Positions 1 to 8,222 of a stretch of DNA of 54,757 nucleotides are shown here, one piece after another; positions within the stretch are counted from its first letter, which is position 1, and each line of letters starts with the position of its first letter. This DNA comes from an uncultured Chthonomonadaceae bacterium (GTDB taxonomy: Bacteria > Armatimonadota > Fimbriimonadia > Fimbriimonadales > Fimbriimonadaceae). Location of the stretch: positions 1-54,757 of the forward strand of contig CAMLDW010000012.1 of NCBI GenBank assembly GCA_946479035.1, in the 5' to 3' direction. The notes beneath the pieces were generated by a model. That model ran no database searches, had not been told where the DNA came from, and worked only from the letters and a program-made list of their open reading frames with translations. Both the position numbers and the translations under genes were made by a program.

Positions 1-1059
1 CGCGCGGCGGTCGCGGCGGACCAGCGGTGGTACACGATCCTCGGCGCGATGTCGCTCTGCGTCTCGCTCGGAATGCTGATCAATTGGGGGCTCGGCGGTT
101 ACTTCGTAATGACCAAGCGGCTGACCCTGGGCGAGTTCGTGATGGCTAACTCGTACCTGCTGATGGTGTACGGCCCGCTGATGTGGTTCGCACAGGTGAA
201 CAACTGGTTCAGCCGCGCGATGGCGAGCGCGGAGCGCATATTCGAGATGATGGACATGCCGCGCGACGCGGGCGGCGGCAAAGGTGAGGTGCTCACGATC
301 GAAGGCGAGGTGCAGTTCGACAACGTCCGGTTCGGGTACGACAAGTCGAACCCGGTGCTGAAGGGCGTCTCTTTCACGGCGAAGCCGGGCGAGATGATCG
401 GGCTGGTCGGGCACTCCGGCGCGGGCAAGTCGACGACGATCAACCTGATCGCGCGGTTCTACGAGCCGGACTCCGGTCGGATACTGATCGACGGGCGGGA
501 CTACAAGGGGCTCGACCTGCACAGCTACCGCAGCCAGATCGGGATCGTGCTGCAGGAGCCGTTCCTCTTCCACGGGACGATCACTGAGAACATCTCGTAC
601 GGGAAGCCGGGCGCGCCGTTCGAGGAAGTGATGGCAGCGGCGAAGGCGGCGAACGCGCACGACTTCATCGTTGCGCGCCCGGACGGGTACGACACGATCG
701 TCGGCGAGCGCGGCGCGAAGCTGAGCGGGGGCGAGAGGCAGCGCATCAGCATCGCGCGCGCGATCCTTCACGACCCGCGCATCCTGATCTTGGACGAGGC
801 GACGAGCAGCGTGGACGTGGAGACGGAGAAACAGATCCAGGAAGCGATCCTGCACCTGACGAAGGGGCGGACGACGTTCGCGATCGCGCACAGGCTCTCG
901 ACCCTGCGCAACGCGGACCGTCTGATCGTGCTGGAGCGCGGCGAGGTCAGCGAGATCGGGACGCACGAGGAGCTGATGGCGAACAAGGGCACGTTCTACC
1001 GGCTCGTCGAGACGCAGAGCGAGATCAACAAGATCGTGGGCGTTGGGGTGATCGGATGA
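1..1059 (+). CDS. ABC exporter, ATP-binding/permease subunit (5' truncated by window edge)
   Basis: The frame is open from base 1, so the gene begins upstream; only the last transmembrane part and the full nucleotide-binding domain are visible. The ATPase carries a Walker A (GHSGAGKST, near base 410), a Q-loop (VLQEPFLF), the signature LSGGERQR (near 721), a Walker B followed by the D-loop (ILILDEATSSVD) and the H-loop histidine (AIAHRLS). This is the half-transporter layout of type-IV (MsbA-like) exporters, which pump a lipid, peptide or drug across the inner membrane. Its stop overlaps the next start by 4 bp (ATGA), so it is co-transcribed with the acetyltransferase and DUF1854 genes. ABC-DUF1854 pairs are, as I recall, annotated in other bacteria as associated with cyanophycin metabolism. 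The substrate cannot be read from the sequence. Confidence 0.93.
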   Translation, partial: RAAVAADQRWYTILGAMSLCVSLGMLINWGLGGYFVMTKRLTLGEFVMANSYLLMVYGPLMWFAQVNNWFSRAMASAERIFEMMDMPRDAGGGKGEVLTIEGEVQFDNVRFGYDKSNPVLKGVSFTAKPGEMIGLVGHSGAGKSTTINLIARFYEPDSGRILIDGRDYKGLDLHSYRSQIGIVLQEPFLFHGTITENISYGKPGAPFEEVMAAAKAANAHDFIVARPDGYDTIVGERGAKLSGGERQRISIARAILHDPRILILDEATSSVDVETEKQIQEAILHLTKGRTTFAIAHRLSTLRNADRLIVLERGEVSEIGTHEELMANKGTFYRLVETQSEINKIVGVGVIG

Positions 1060-2015
1060 CGCTGACAGTGCGAGAGTTCGAAGCGGCGCGAGATGCAAGT
1101 GCCTTGGCGAAGATGTTCACTTGGCACGACGAGTTCCCCTGGAACGAGCAGGACGTGCAGAACAGCGTTGCGCGGTTCCCCGAGGAGAAGCCGATGTTGC
1201 GACTGGTCGTCGAGGAAGGCGGCAAGACCGCGGCGTACGGTCGCGTGTGCCAGGTCGCGCCGAACCCTCGTGGCTCGTTTCCGGCGGAGGTGATCGTGTG
1301 GCCGGAGTTCCAGCGCCGCGGGATCGGTCGGGAGCTGTTCTCGCTGCTGGAGAGGTTTGCGCGCGAGCACGGCGCGGCCTGCGTCATCGCGCTTGTCCAC
1401 GAACGGTTTCCTGGGTCGCGCGCAGCGCTCGGGGCGCTCGGGTACAGAGCGAAGACGATGTACTACCAGTCCTTCATAGACCCGGGCAGGTTCGATGGAG
1501 CGAAGTTTGCCAGCTTGCTCGAGAAGCTGGCGAAAGACGGGTACGGGATCGTGCCATTGGGCAGCCTTCCGGAAAACGAGGAGACCGACCGCGCGTACTA
1601 CGAGGCTGCGCACACGTCCGACCTCGATACCCCTTTCATGGAGTACTTCGGATGGACGGAGTACGACGAGTACCGCAGGATGGCGATGGACCCGCAGTGG
1701 TTCGACCGGAACGGCGCCTTCGTGGCATTGAAGGACGGCAGGATCGTCGGCGTGTCGACCGTGAACAAAGGTTCAGGCGAGTTCAACGGCCAGATGTACA
1801 TCGAATTCACAGGAGTGCTGCGTGAGCACAGAGGCAAGGGCGTTGCGACTGCACTGAAGGCGAAGGCGCTGGTTTACGCGAAGTCGCTTGGTGCAGCGAT
1901 GGCCCGGACGGAGAACAACACGGAGAACCCCGCGATGCGCGCGGTGAACAGGAAGCTCGGCTTTGAAGAGAGGCCAGGCATGTGGCTCATGGCCAAGGAG
2001 CTCGATGGAGTTTAG
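1056..2015 (+). CDS. Tandem GNAT-family N-acetyltransferase
   Basis: A 319-residue protein with two GNAT folds in a row. The N-terminal copy has an acetyl-CoA binding motif A around residues 85-105 (EFQRRGIGRELF), and the C-terminal copy has a second one around residues 255-275 (REHRGKGVATALK). Members transfer an acetyl group from acetyl-CoA to an amine; double-domain forms often keep only one active site. It starts inside the stop of the ABC exporter and its end is overlapped by the DUF1854 gene, so the three form one tight operon. A link to export or modification of an amino-acid-derived product is inference from context only. The acceptor is unknown. Confidence 0.85.
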   Translation: MTLTVREFEAARDASALAKMFTWHDEFPWNEQDVQNSVARFPEEKPMLRLVVEEGGKTAAYGRVCQVAPNPRGSFPAEVIVWPEFQRRGIGRELFSLLERFAREHGAACVIALVHERFPGSRAALGALGYRAKTMYYQSFIDPGRFDGAKFASLLEKLAKDGYGIVPLGSLPENEETDRAYYEAAHTSDLDTPFMEYFGWTEYDEYRRMAMDPQWFDRNGAFVALKDGRIVGVSTVNKGSGEFNGQMYIEFTGVLREHRGKGVATALKAKALVYAKSLGAAMARTENNTENPAMRAVNRKLGFEERPGMWLMAKELDGV

Positions 2016-2469
2016 GCTCTACTACCATCCAGAAGGAAGGCTGAGGATGGAGACGGCAGACCGGTGCTGGCTGCAAGTGCGGCCGATGTGGGCCTCGCCG
2101 GTCACGCACCCAGGCAAGTACCTCTCGCTGCTCGACGGCAAGGACCGCGAGGTCCTTATGCTGCACGGCGGGCTTTCGGACGTCGAGGGCGAGAACCGCA
2201 AGATCCTCGAGGACGAGCTGCACAGGCGCTACCTGACCTCACAGGTGCAGAGCATCGAGCACGCGCACACGGAGTTCGGCTCGACGTATTGGACCGTGAG
2301 GACGAACCGCGGCAGGCGCGAGTTCGTGACGCAGAGCCTGCAGGAGAACGCGCAGTGGCACGGCCCGACAAAGCTCGTGCTGATCGACGTCGACGGAAAC
2401 AGGTTCGAGATCATGGACACGCAGGCCCTGGACGAGCCGAGCAGGAAGCTCTTGACGAAGATCGTGTAG
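2005..2469 (+). CDS. DUF1854 family protein
   Basis: A 154-residue soluble protein starting at ATG 2005, 11 bases inside the end of the acetyltransferase gene; the frame is open further upstream to 1963, but the family-like sequence begins here (MEFRLYYHPEGRLR). Family-like stretches are the early WASPVTHPGKYLSLLDGKDREV and, near the C-terminus, LVLIDVDGNRFEI. DUF1854 proteins are known mainly as partners of ABC exporters of the type that opens this operon; their biochemical role is not established. No signal peptide or membrane segment is visible, so it is probably cytoplasmic. Function is assigned by family and neighbourhood only. Confidence 0.75.
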   Translation: MEFRLYYHPEGRLRMETADRCWLQVRPMWASPVTHPGKYLSLLDGKDREVLMLHGGLSDVEGENRKILEDELHRRYLTSQVQSIEHAHTEFGSTYWTVRTNRGRREFVTQSLQENAQWHGPTKLVLIDVDGNRFEIMDTQALDEPSRKLLTKIV

Positions 2470-2473
2470 GAAC

Positions 2474-2548
2474 TGGAGCCCTTGACGAGAATCGGACTCG
2501 TGACCTCTTCTTTACCAAAGAAGTGCTCTGCCACTGAGCTACAAGGGC
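2474..2548 (-). tRNA. tRNA-Thr (anticodon GGT)
   Basis: Read on the minus strand, a 7-bp acceptor stem (GCCCTTG with CAAGGGC) closes a standard cloverleaf. The anticodon loop TTGGTAA carries GGT, reading ACC threonine codons. The discriminator is U and the CCA tail is encoded (2474-2476). It lies 12 bp downstream of tRNA-Tyr and is probably processed from the same transcript. It converges on the DUF1854 gene, whose stop ends 5 bases away. Confidence 0.95.
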
Positions 2549-2560
2549 CTGCGCGCAAGA

Positions 2561-2646
2561 TGGTGGGGAGTGCAGGATTCGAACCTACGTAGGCATCTGC
2601 CGACAGATTTACAGTCTGTTCCCATTGACCGCTCGGGCAACTCCCC
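2561..2646 (-). tRNA. tRNA-Tyr (anticodon GTA)
   Basis: A class II tRNA with a long variable arm on the minus strand. The acceptor stem GGGGAGT pairs with ACTCCCC, the anticodon loop CTGTAAA gives GTA (tyrosine), the discriminator is A and CCA is encoded (2561-2563). A TATAAAAT box at 2657-2664 lies a few bases upstream, within and just beyond the end of the preceding small membrane protein gene, and is the likely -10 element for the Tyr-Thr pair. Confidence 0.96.
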
Positions 2647-2656
2647 ACGCAGCGGC

Positions 2657-2664
2657 ATTTTATA
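2657..2664 (-). promoter_or_regulatory. Probable -10 element of the tRNA-Tyr/Thr unit
   Basis: The minus strand reads TATAAAAT here, 10 bases upstream of the mature tRNA-Tyr 5' end. No convincing -35 hexamer was seen. Assigned by resemblance and position. Confidence 0.45.
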
Positions 2665-2947
2665 CCTCAGATCGGTGAGGCGGGCCGGGCTCGTCAGACC
2701 CCTTTTTGGTCGGGCGGGTCGAGACGAAGAGCCAGACGATCACGCTCGCGCCCACGACGAAGCCCGTACCTGCGGCGAGCTTGATCGTCGGCGCCATTGC
2801 CTGGACGCGGGTGTAGATCGGCTTGTCGATCGTGGTCTCTGCCTTGAAGGTGGCGGCGCTGAACGAAGCGGTGCCGAGCGCCAGCACGATCGCTAGCCCT
2901 GTGCCTGCGACGATGGCGGCGAAGATGCAGAGGAAGGTGCGCGCCAT
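2660..2947 (-). CDS. Small membrane protein of unknown function
   Basis: A 95-residue protein with two hydrophobic segments (about residues 5-30 and 57-77) flanking a short polar loop, ending in a charged, basic-acidic tail. I do not recognise the family. ATG 2947 is preceded exactly 6 bases upstream by TACACT (2954-2959), the -10-like hexamer placement seen at many starts in this window, so a leaderless mRNA is plausible. It is divergent from leuC and followed directly by the tRNA-Tyr/Thr pair, whose likely promoter overlaps its 3' end. Confidence 0.6.
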   Translation of the reverse strand: MARTFLCIFAAIVAGTGLAIVLALGTASFSAATFKAETTIDKPIYTRVQAMAPTIKLAAGTGFVVGASVIVWLFVSTRPTKKGSDEPGPPHRSEV

Positions 2948-3009
2948 GGCCCCAGTGTATTCCGAGCGCGCACAGCGCTGCCGGGACGAAGGCGTAGAAT
3001 AGGCAGGGA

Positions 3010-4398
3010 ATGGCGAGGACGCTCTTTGACAAGGTGTGGGACCGGCACGTGGTCGGCGACCTGCCGGGCGGCGGGTGCCTGCTCTACATAGACAGGCACC
3101 TCATCCACGAAGTGACTTCGCCGCAGGCGTTCGACGGGCTGCGAGAAAGGGGCAGGAGGGTGCGAAGGCCGGACCTGACGTTTGCGACCGTCGACCACAA
3201 CGTGCCGACGGACGGGCGGGAGATCGACGAGCGCTCGGTGCCCGGGCAGCAGCTCGCCGCCCTCGCTAGGAACACAAAGGAGTTTGGCGTGCCGCTCTTT
3301 GGGTACCACGACCCGCGCCAAGGGATCGTGCACGTGATCGGCCCGCAGCTGGGGCTCACGCTGCCGGGGCTGACGATCGTGTGCGGCGACAGCCACACGT
3401 CCACCCACGGCGCGTTCGGCGCGCTCGCGTTCGGCATCGGCACGACCGAGGTGGAGCACGTGCTCGCCACGCAGACGCTCCGCACGCCGAAGAAGCCGAA
3501 GAGCCTGGGGATCGAGTGCACCGGCCGGTTCCCGAAGGGAGTCGTGGCGAAGGACCTGATCCTCGCGGTCATCAGGAAGCTCAGCGCGAACGGCGGGACC
3601 GGCTATGTCGCGGAGTACAGGGGCGAGGCGGTGCGCTCGCTCGACATGAGCGGACGCATGACGGTGTGCAACATGTCGATCGAGATGGGCGCGCGCGCAG
3701 GGATGGTCGCGCCGGACGACACGACGTTCTCATACATCCAGGAGGAGGACAGGCCGTTCGCGCCGAAGGGCGGGGCGTTCGACGAACTGGTGGAGTACGC
3801 GCGGTCCCTAGCGACGGACGCCGGTGCGAAGTACGACCGGGAAGAAAGGATCGACGCCTCTGGGCTCGTTCCGCAGGTCTCCTGGGGCACGAACCCCGGC
3901 CTTACGACCGACATCACGGGCTCTGTTCCGGAGCCGAAGGACACGACGGAGGAGCGCGCGCAGTCTTATATGGGCCTGACTCCGGGCACGCGCATGCAGG
4001 ACCTGAAGATCGACACGGTGTTCATCGGCTCGTGCACGAACTCTCGCATCGAAGACCTGCGGCTCGCGGCCTCGCTCGTCAAGGGCCGCAAGGTGGCCGA
4101 TGGGGTCCGGGCGATGGTGGTGCCAGGATCGGCCGCTGTGCGGGAGCAGGCCCAGACCGAGGGCCTGGCCAGGACCTTTAAGGAGGCGGGGTTCGAGTGG
4201 CACCACAGCGGGTGCTCGATGTGCCTGGGGATGAACGGGGACATCCTGCGGCCCCAGCAGAGGTCGGCTTCGACCTCGAACCGGCCCTATGAGGGGCGGC
4301 AGGGGCCCGGCTCGCGGACCCACCTGGTCTCACCGCTCACGGCAGCGGCGACCGCCCTGACCGGCAAACTGACCGACCCCAGGCCCTACCTGGACTGA
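3010..4398 (+). CDS. leuC: 3-isopropylmalate dehydratase large subunit
   Basis: A 462-residue aconitase-superfamily protein. LeuC isomerises 2-isopropylmalate to 3-isopropylmalate in leucine synthesis and needs a small LeuD subunit plus a [4Fe-4S] cluster. Visible marks are the early [16 protein letters not shown], the substrate-loop region [18 protein letters not shown], and the cluster cysteines in FIGSCTNSR and [12 protein letters not shown]. Length matches bacterial LeuC. No leuD follows: the next genes are rpmH and rnpA, so LeuD must be encoded elsewhere. The related homoaconitase or citramalate-pathway isomerase activities cannot be excluded from sequence alone. TAGAAT at 2995-3000 is a likely -10 element, leaving a very short or no leader. 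Confidence 0.93.
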   Translation: MARTLFDKVWDRHVVGDLPGGGCLLYIDRHLIHEVTSPQAFDGLRERGRRVRRPDLTFATVDHNVPTDGREIDERSVPGQQLAALARNTKEFGVPLFGYHDPRQGIVHVIGPQLGLTLPGLTIVCGDSHTSTHGAFGALAFGIGTTEVEHVLATQTLRTPKKPKSLGIECTGRFPKGVVAKDLILAVIRKLSANGGTGYVAEYRGEAVRSLDMSGRMTVCNMSIEMGARAGMVAPDDTTFSYIQEEDRPFAPKGGAFDELVEYARSLATDAGAKYDREERIDASGLVPQVSWGTNPGLTTDITGSVPEPKDTTEERAQSYMGLTPGTRMQDLKIDTVFIGSCTNSRIEDLRLAASLVKGRKVADGVRAMVVPGSAAVREQAQTEGLARTFKEAGFEWHHSGCSMCLGMNGDILRPQQRSASTSNRPYEGRQGPGSRTHLVSPLTAAATALTGKLTDPRPYLD

Positions 4399-4917
4399 GT
4401 GCGCGGGCGGGTATCCTTCGAGCCCATTCTTGCAGGTGGACTAGTCGGACATGAAGCGTACGTTCCAACCCAACAACCGGAAGCGATCGAAGACGCACGG
4501 CTTCCGCGTCAGGATGCGCACCACGGACGGTCGCACGGTCCTCAAGCGACGCCGCGCAAAGGGGCGCAAGCGATTGGCCGCCTAAAGGGCCCGAGCCGAG
4601 CCCGGTTCGAAGCGATCTACTCGACGGGCCAGCGGACGAACGGGGAACTCTTCCGGATCCACGCGCTGCCCGGCACAGGGCTGGTAGGGATCGCGACCTC
4701 CCGGGAGATCGGGAGCCACGCCAGGCGGAACCGCCAGAAGAGGCGGGCGGCGGAGGCGCTGCGCGGGCTGGACGAAGGGCTCCTGCAGGGAGTCGACGTT
4801 GCGGTGACGGTAAAGCCCGCCGCAGGGTCGAAGAGCCTTGCAGAGATGCAGGAAGAACTGAGGTTTCTGGTTGCGGAGGTGCGGGCGCGATGGGCAGATG
4901 GATCGGGGTCCGATTGA
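4399..4917 (+). CDS. rnpA: Ribonuclease P protein component, frame containing rpmH
   Basis: The RnpA family sequence begins near base 4576 ([18 protein letters not shown]) and continues through the RNA-binding RNR segment ([15 protein letters not shown]) to the stop at 4917. The protein binds RNase P RNA, whose gene is also in this window, for tRNA 5' processing. The same frame is open through the whole of rpmH back to GTG 4399, which follows the leuC stop directly. Between 4399 and the conserved core there is no ATG, GTG or TTG in frame; the only other candidates are rare ATT codons (4426, 4573) and similar. The start is therefore unsettled: GTG 4399 is given because it is the only canonical one. 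This resembles Thermus, where rpmH lies inside an extended rnpA. The end overlaps yidD by 28 bp. Confidence 0.85.
   Translation: MRGRVSFEPILAGGLVGHEAYVPTQQPEAIEDARLPRQDAHHGRSHGPQATPRKGAQAIGRLKGPSRARFEAIYSTGQRTNGELFRIHALPGTGLVGIATSREIGSHARRNRQKRRAAEALRGLDEGLLQGVDVAVTVKPAAGSKSLAEMQEELRFLVAEVRARWADGSGSD
4412..4417 (+). promoter_or_regulatory. Possible -10 element of the rpmH/rnpA operon
   Basis: GGTATCCT resembles the GGTATCGT boxes placed before polA and the DUF554 gene here. A start of transcription about 7 bases on (near 4424) would exclude GTG 4399 from this mRNA and leave rpmH a leader of about 26 bases. Assigned by resemblance only. Confidence 0.35.
4451..4585 (+). CDS. rpmH: 50S ribosomal protein L34
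   Basis: A 44-residue, very basic protein beginning [19 protein letters not shown] and containing [22 protein letters not shown], which is the L34 signature over its full length. It is part of the large ribosomal subunit. An AGGTGG stretch at 4432-4437 is a possible but distant Shine-Dalgarno site. The whole gene is embedded, in a different reading frame, inside the open frame of rnpA. It heads the widely conserved rpmH-rnpA-yidD-yidC-jag cluster; dnaA is not seen upstream, where leuC lies instead. Confidence 0.97.
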   Translation: MKRTFQPNNRKRSKTHGFRVRMRTTDGRTVLKRRRAKGRKRLAA

Positions 4918-5099
4918 TCCGGCTTTACCAGAGAGCGACGAGATGGAAGCCGAAGGTATGCCGATTTACGCCGAGCTGTTCGCAGTACACGCTGGAAGCG
5001 ATCGAGAAGTACGGGCTCATGAAGGGCTCGTGGCTGGGCGCGAGGCGGGTTTTAAGGTGCCACCCGTTCAACCCCGGTGGCTACGACCCCGTACCTTAG
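4890..5099 (+). CDS. yidD: Membrane protein insertion efficiency factor YidD
   Basis: A 69-residue protein with the YidD hallmarks: the amphipathic start ([12 protein letters not shown]), the cysteine motif [19 protein letters not shown], the segment [24 protein letters not shown], and the usual short length. YidD is a peripheral inner-membrane protein that assists YidC-dependent insertion. It overlaps the end of rnpA by 28 bp and ends 19 bp before yidC, which is its standard neighbourhood. Confidence 0.95.
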   Translation: MGRWIGVRLIRLYQRATRWKPKVCRFTPSCSQYTLEAIEKYGLMKGSWLGARRVLRCHPFNPGGYDPVP

Positions 5100-5118
5100 C
5101 GCAAGGGAACACCCACCG

Positions 5119-6462
5119 ATGAGCCAGCAGAAGCCCGCGTCGAACCCGATCCTGACGTTCCTCCTGTGGGGCGCTGTGTTCTTCCTGGGCTACACGATCT
5201 TTTTCGGCAACAAGACCAAGCCAGACCCGCGCAACTCGGACGAGATCTACGCGAGCATCCTGAAGCTGAACGCGGACGGGAACGACACAGAGATCGCAAA
5301 AGAGGTGGCGCTCTACGACGGCAAGCAGAAGGCGGAGCTAGAGAGCGGACGGATCAAGCCGCAACAGTACGACGAGAACATCTACCGCGTCGACATCATC
5401 AAGGATGCGACGATCTACGTCAACGGCGTCAAGAACGACAACAACGGCAAGCTCGAGGCGGCGTACAACGACCTGCGGGGCAAGTTCGAAAAGTTCGGGA
5501 ACACGCCGCTTTGGCAGCAGGCGGTCACGGTCGCGCCTTTCCAGGACAAGATCGTAGGCGGCACAGTGACGAGCGGCCAGCTTTACAAGCTGGTCACTGC
5601 GGACCTCGGCGCGAGCAACAAGACGGCGAAGGTGCTCGGATATTTCTCGGGCTATGAGCTGATGGACTGGCTCGTGCACCTCACCGGCGCGAACCCTTAT
5701 TTCAGCTACTGGTTCGCGGCGCTGCTGTTGGCCGTGCTCGTGCGGTTGGCTGTGTTCCCTCTGGCGCAGAAACAGTTCATCTGGGGCCGCCGCATGGCGC
5801 AGCTCGCCCCCTACGTCAAGGAGATCCAAGAGAAGTTCAAGGACAAGAAAACGGGCAAGATCAGCGACCAGCAGGCGATGTCGCTGGAGACCATGGAGCT
5901 CTACAAGCGGTACGGCTTCAACCCGATGGCCGGGTGCCTGCCGTTGTTGGTCCAGCTGCCGCTCTTCTTGATCATCTACCGCTGCATGCTGCTCTACAAG
6001 TTCGAGTTTACGAAGGGGTACTTCCTCTGGATCCACCCCGGCGCGACCTCGCTGTTCGGCCTGCACCTCGCGCCCAACCTCGGCGAGCGCGACTTCTTGA
6101 TGATCGTCGTTTACGGTGTCTCGATGGTGGTCACGACCCTGTTGACGCCGGTGAGCGACCCCTCGAACGTGCGCCAGCAGAGGATGATCGGCGTCTCGAT
6201 GGCGGTGCTGTTCGCGGTCATGATGTTCTTCTACCCGCTGCCTTCGGCGTTCGCGACCTATTGGATCTTCACCAACATCTTTGCGACTGCGCAGTCGCTG
6301 TACGTGTACCGCATGCCCGTCGCGCCGCTACAGCCCGTGCAGACCGCCGCAGGCGGCGTGGTCCCGACGACGAGCAAGGACCTAAACGGCAAGGCGAGCG
6401 TCGACCCGGGCTTTTTCGGCAAGACGGGCAAGGCGAGCGCTAAGAAAAAGAGAAAGAGATAA
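5119..6462 (+). CDS. yidC: Membrane protein insertase YidC
   Basis: A 447-residue Oxa1/Alb3/YidC protein. ATG 5119 is chosen because the sequence from there (MSQQKPASNP) leads directly into the first membrane segment (ILTFLLWGAVFFLGYTIFF). A periplasmic region of about 150 residues follows, shorter than in proteobacterial YidC. The conserved core then has several membrane segments, a positively charged cytoplasmic loop (KEIQEKFKDKKTG), the GFNPMAGCLPLLVQLPLFLIIY segment and a later PLPSAFATYWIFTNIF helix. The C-terminus is strongly basic (KKKRKR), as in forms that bind ribosomes. It inserts and folds inner-membrane proteins alone or with SecYEG. Confidence 0.96.
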   Translation: MSQQKPASNPILTFLLWGAVFFLGYTIFFGNKTKPDPRNSDEIYASILKLNADGNDTEIAKEVALYDGKQKAELESGRIKPQQYDENIYRVDIIKDATIYVNGVKNDNNGKLEAAYNDLRGKFEKFGNTPLWQQAVTVAPFQDKIVGGTVTSGQLYKLVTADLGASNKTAKVLGYFSGYELMDWLVHLTGANPYFSYWFAALLLAVLVRLAVFPLAQKQFIWGRRMAQLAPYVKEIQEKFKDKKTGKISDQQAMSLETMELYKRYGFNPMAGCLPLLVQLPLFLIIYRCMLLYKFEFTKGYFLWIHPGATSLFGLHLAPNLGERDFLMIVVYGVSMVVTTLLTPVSDPSNVRQQRMIGVSMAVLFAVMMFFYPLPSAFATYWIFTNIFATAQSLYVYRMPVAPLQPVQTAAGGVVPTTSKDLNGKASVDPGFFGKTGKASAKKKRKR

Positions 6463-6482
6463 CGGTTTGGTTGGACATTGAC

Positions 6483-7304
6483 ATGAATACGTTGGAAATC
6501 ACTGCAGCGACGGTCGAACAGGCCGTCGCAGAGGCTGCGAAGAAGCTCGGCGTCGAAGCCGCCGACATCGAAGTGACCGTGCTCGAACAGACGCAAGGCC
6601 TGTTCGGGAAAGGCAAAGTGCGGATCAAGGCCGCCGCCAAAGAAAAGGCGAGGTCTGTGGCCGTCGTCGCACCGATCTCGGAGCCGGCCCCAGTCGCGGC
6701 TGAAAAGCCAGCGGCGGAGCCCGTCGAAGAGAAGAGGGCGCCGAGGCCGAGGCCCAAGAGGGCGGAAAAGCCGGCCCCTGCCCAAGAAGGCGCGCCCGCT
6801 GCGGTTGAAGCCGAGGAGGGCGAGCCAGCGGCCGAGGTCGTCGCGACGAGAGAGGACGCCGACCGGTTGGCGGGGCTCTTGGGCGACCTGCTCAAGCTCG
6901 GCGACCTGGACGCCCAGGTCAAGGTGCAAGAGGTCGCTGGCCGTTACGTGAACGTCTCGCTCGACGGGCGCGACGTGAGCTTCTTGGTCGGGCGGCGCGG
7001 CGAGGTCATCAACGCACTGCAGTACCTGATGAACGTGATCTCGACGCGCAAGCTTCACAACGGCGTGCGCGTCGTCATCGAGGGCAACGACTATCGCAAG
7101 AAGCGGCAGGACGTGCTGACGAAGCTCGCTCTGCAGATCGCCGAAGAGGTCGCCAAGCGCGGCGAAGAGGCCGTGCTGGACGCGCTGCCCGCATTCGAGA
7201 GGCGCGTCGTACACAAGGCGCTCGCGGAGTTCCCGGGCGTTGCGACGTACAGCGAGGGCGAAGAGCCCAACCGCCGTGTGGTGATCGCGCCAGCGGAGTC
7301 GTAG
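6483..7304 (+). CDS. khpB: Jag/KhpB RNA-binding protein (Jag-N, KH, R3H)
   Basis: A 273-residue protein. ATG 6483 is preferred because the Jag-N domain begins right there (MNTLEITAATVEQAVAEAA); an in-frame TTG at 6471 is an alternative. An alanine/proline/lysine-rich linker (about residues 60-115) leads to a KH-type domain with the GRRGEVINALQYLMN loop. A C-terminal R3H domain follows, with the R..xxH pair in ERRVVHKALAEF and the YSEGEEPNRRVVI end. KhpB binds RNA together with KhpA in other bacteria and affects cell envelope growth. It follows yidC as in most genomes. Confidence 0.93.
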   Translation: MNTLEITAATVEQAVAEAAKKLGVEAADIEVTVLEQTQGLFGKGKVRIKAAAKEKARSVAVVAPISEPAPVAAEKPAAEPVEEKRAPRPRPKRAEKPAPAQEGAPAAVEAEEGEPAAEVVATREDADRLAGLLGDLLKLGDLDAQVKVQEVAGRYVNVSLDGRDVSFLVGRRGEVINALQYLMNVISTRKLHNGVRVVIEGNDYRKKRQDVLTKLALQIAEEVAKRGEEAVLDALPAFERRVVHKALAEFPGVATYSEGEEPNRRVVIAPAES

Positions 7305-8222
7305 TTGCGCAAGCCGAGGGCGCTGCGTCCGGGCGACGAGGTGCGGGTCGTCTCTCCCGCCTCGCCGCTGACGCCGGAGAAGATCGCAGACGGCGTCGCG
7401 CTCTTGGAGTCCGAGGGGTATCGAGTCACCCTGGGAAAGCACGTCTTCGACGCCGACGGTTACTTGGCCGGTTCGGACGCGGACCGCGCAGCCGACCTCA
7501 TGGATGCGTTCGCCGACCCCGCGGTCGCGTGCGTGATGTGCTCGCGCGGCGGCTATGGGTGCGCTCGCCTGTTGCCTCACGTCAACCTGGACTCGATGGC
7601 GGCGAGCGGCAAGATGCTATGCGGCTTTAGCGACGTCACGACGCTGCACCTTGCGCTGAACAGGCGCGGGCTCGTGACGATGCACACGCCGATGATGATC
7701 ACGCTCTCGGTCGAAAGGGAGAACTGGGTGGTGCACTCGTTCAAGAACCTGCTGCGGGGAGACGCGTCCGTTCCAGAAGGAGCCAAGAAGGGCGAGACTC
7801 TCGTCGGGGGCGCCGCAGAAGGCGCCTTGACCGGCGGGTGCATGTGCCTGCTTGCGGACAGCCTCGGGACTGCGGATCCGCTGGAGACTGAAGGCAGAAT
7901 CCTCCTGCTCGAGGACGTCGACGAGAACCCGCACAGGGTCGACGCGATCCTGACGCACTTCATCAACTGCGGGCTCCTGCAAAGGGCGGCAGGAATCGTC
8001 ATCGGTGAGATGACGAACACGGACGAGAAGGCAGACGAGAGGATCGGCGCATGGAAGTGGAGGAGGATCGTGGAGGACCGAGTCAAGCCGCTCGGCGTGC
8101 CGACGATCGTCGGATACCCGATAGGGCACATGAAGACGATGCTCAGCGTGCCGCTCGGCGTCCGCGCAAGGCTCGATGCCGACGCAGGTACGCTCACGGT
8201 CGTCGAACCCCCATGCTGCTGA
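7305..8222 (+). CDS. LD-carboxypeptidase (peptidase family S66)
   Basis: A 305-residue protein that starts at TTG 7305, directly after the jag stop. The S66 catalytic triad is visible: Ser109 in the nucleophile elbow GFSD, Glu203 in LLEDVDE and His275 in GHMKTMLSVPLG, with the family motif SRGGYG at residues 80-85. These enzymes cut the L-Lys/Dap-D-Ala bond of recycled muropeptides in the cytoplasm; relatives act on other peptides such as microcin C. The length is normal for LdcA. It overlaps the next gene by 10 bp and probably shares its transcript with the yidC-jag cluster. Confidence 0.92.
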   Translation: MRKPRALRPGDEVRVVSPASPLTPEKIADGVALLESEGYRVTLGKHVFDADGYLAGSDADRAADLMDAFADPAVACVMCSRGGYGCARLLPHVNLDSMAASGKMLCGFSDVTTLHLALNRRGLVTMHTPMMITLSVERENWVVHSFKNLLRGDASVPEGAKKGETLVGGAAEGALTGGCMCLLADSLGTADPLETEGRILLLEDVDENPHRVDAILTHFINCGLLQRAAGIVIGEMTNTDEKADERIGAWKWRRIVEDRVKPLGVPTIVGYPIGHMKTMLSVPLGVRARLDADAGTLTVVEPPCC

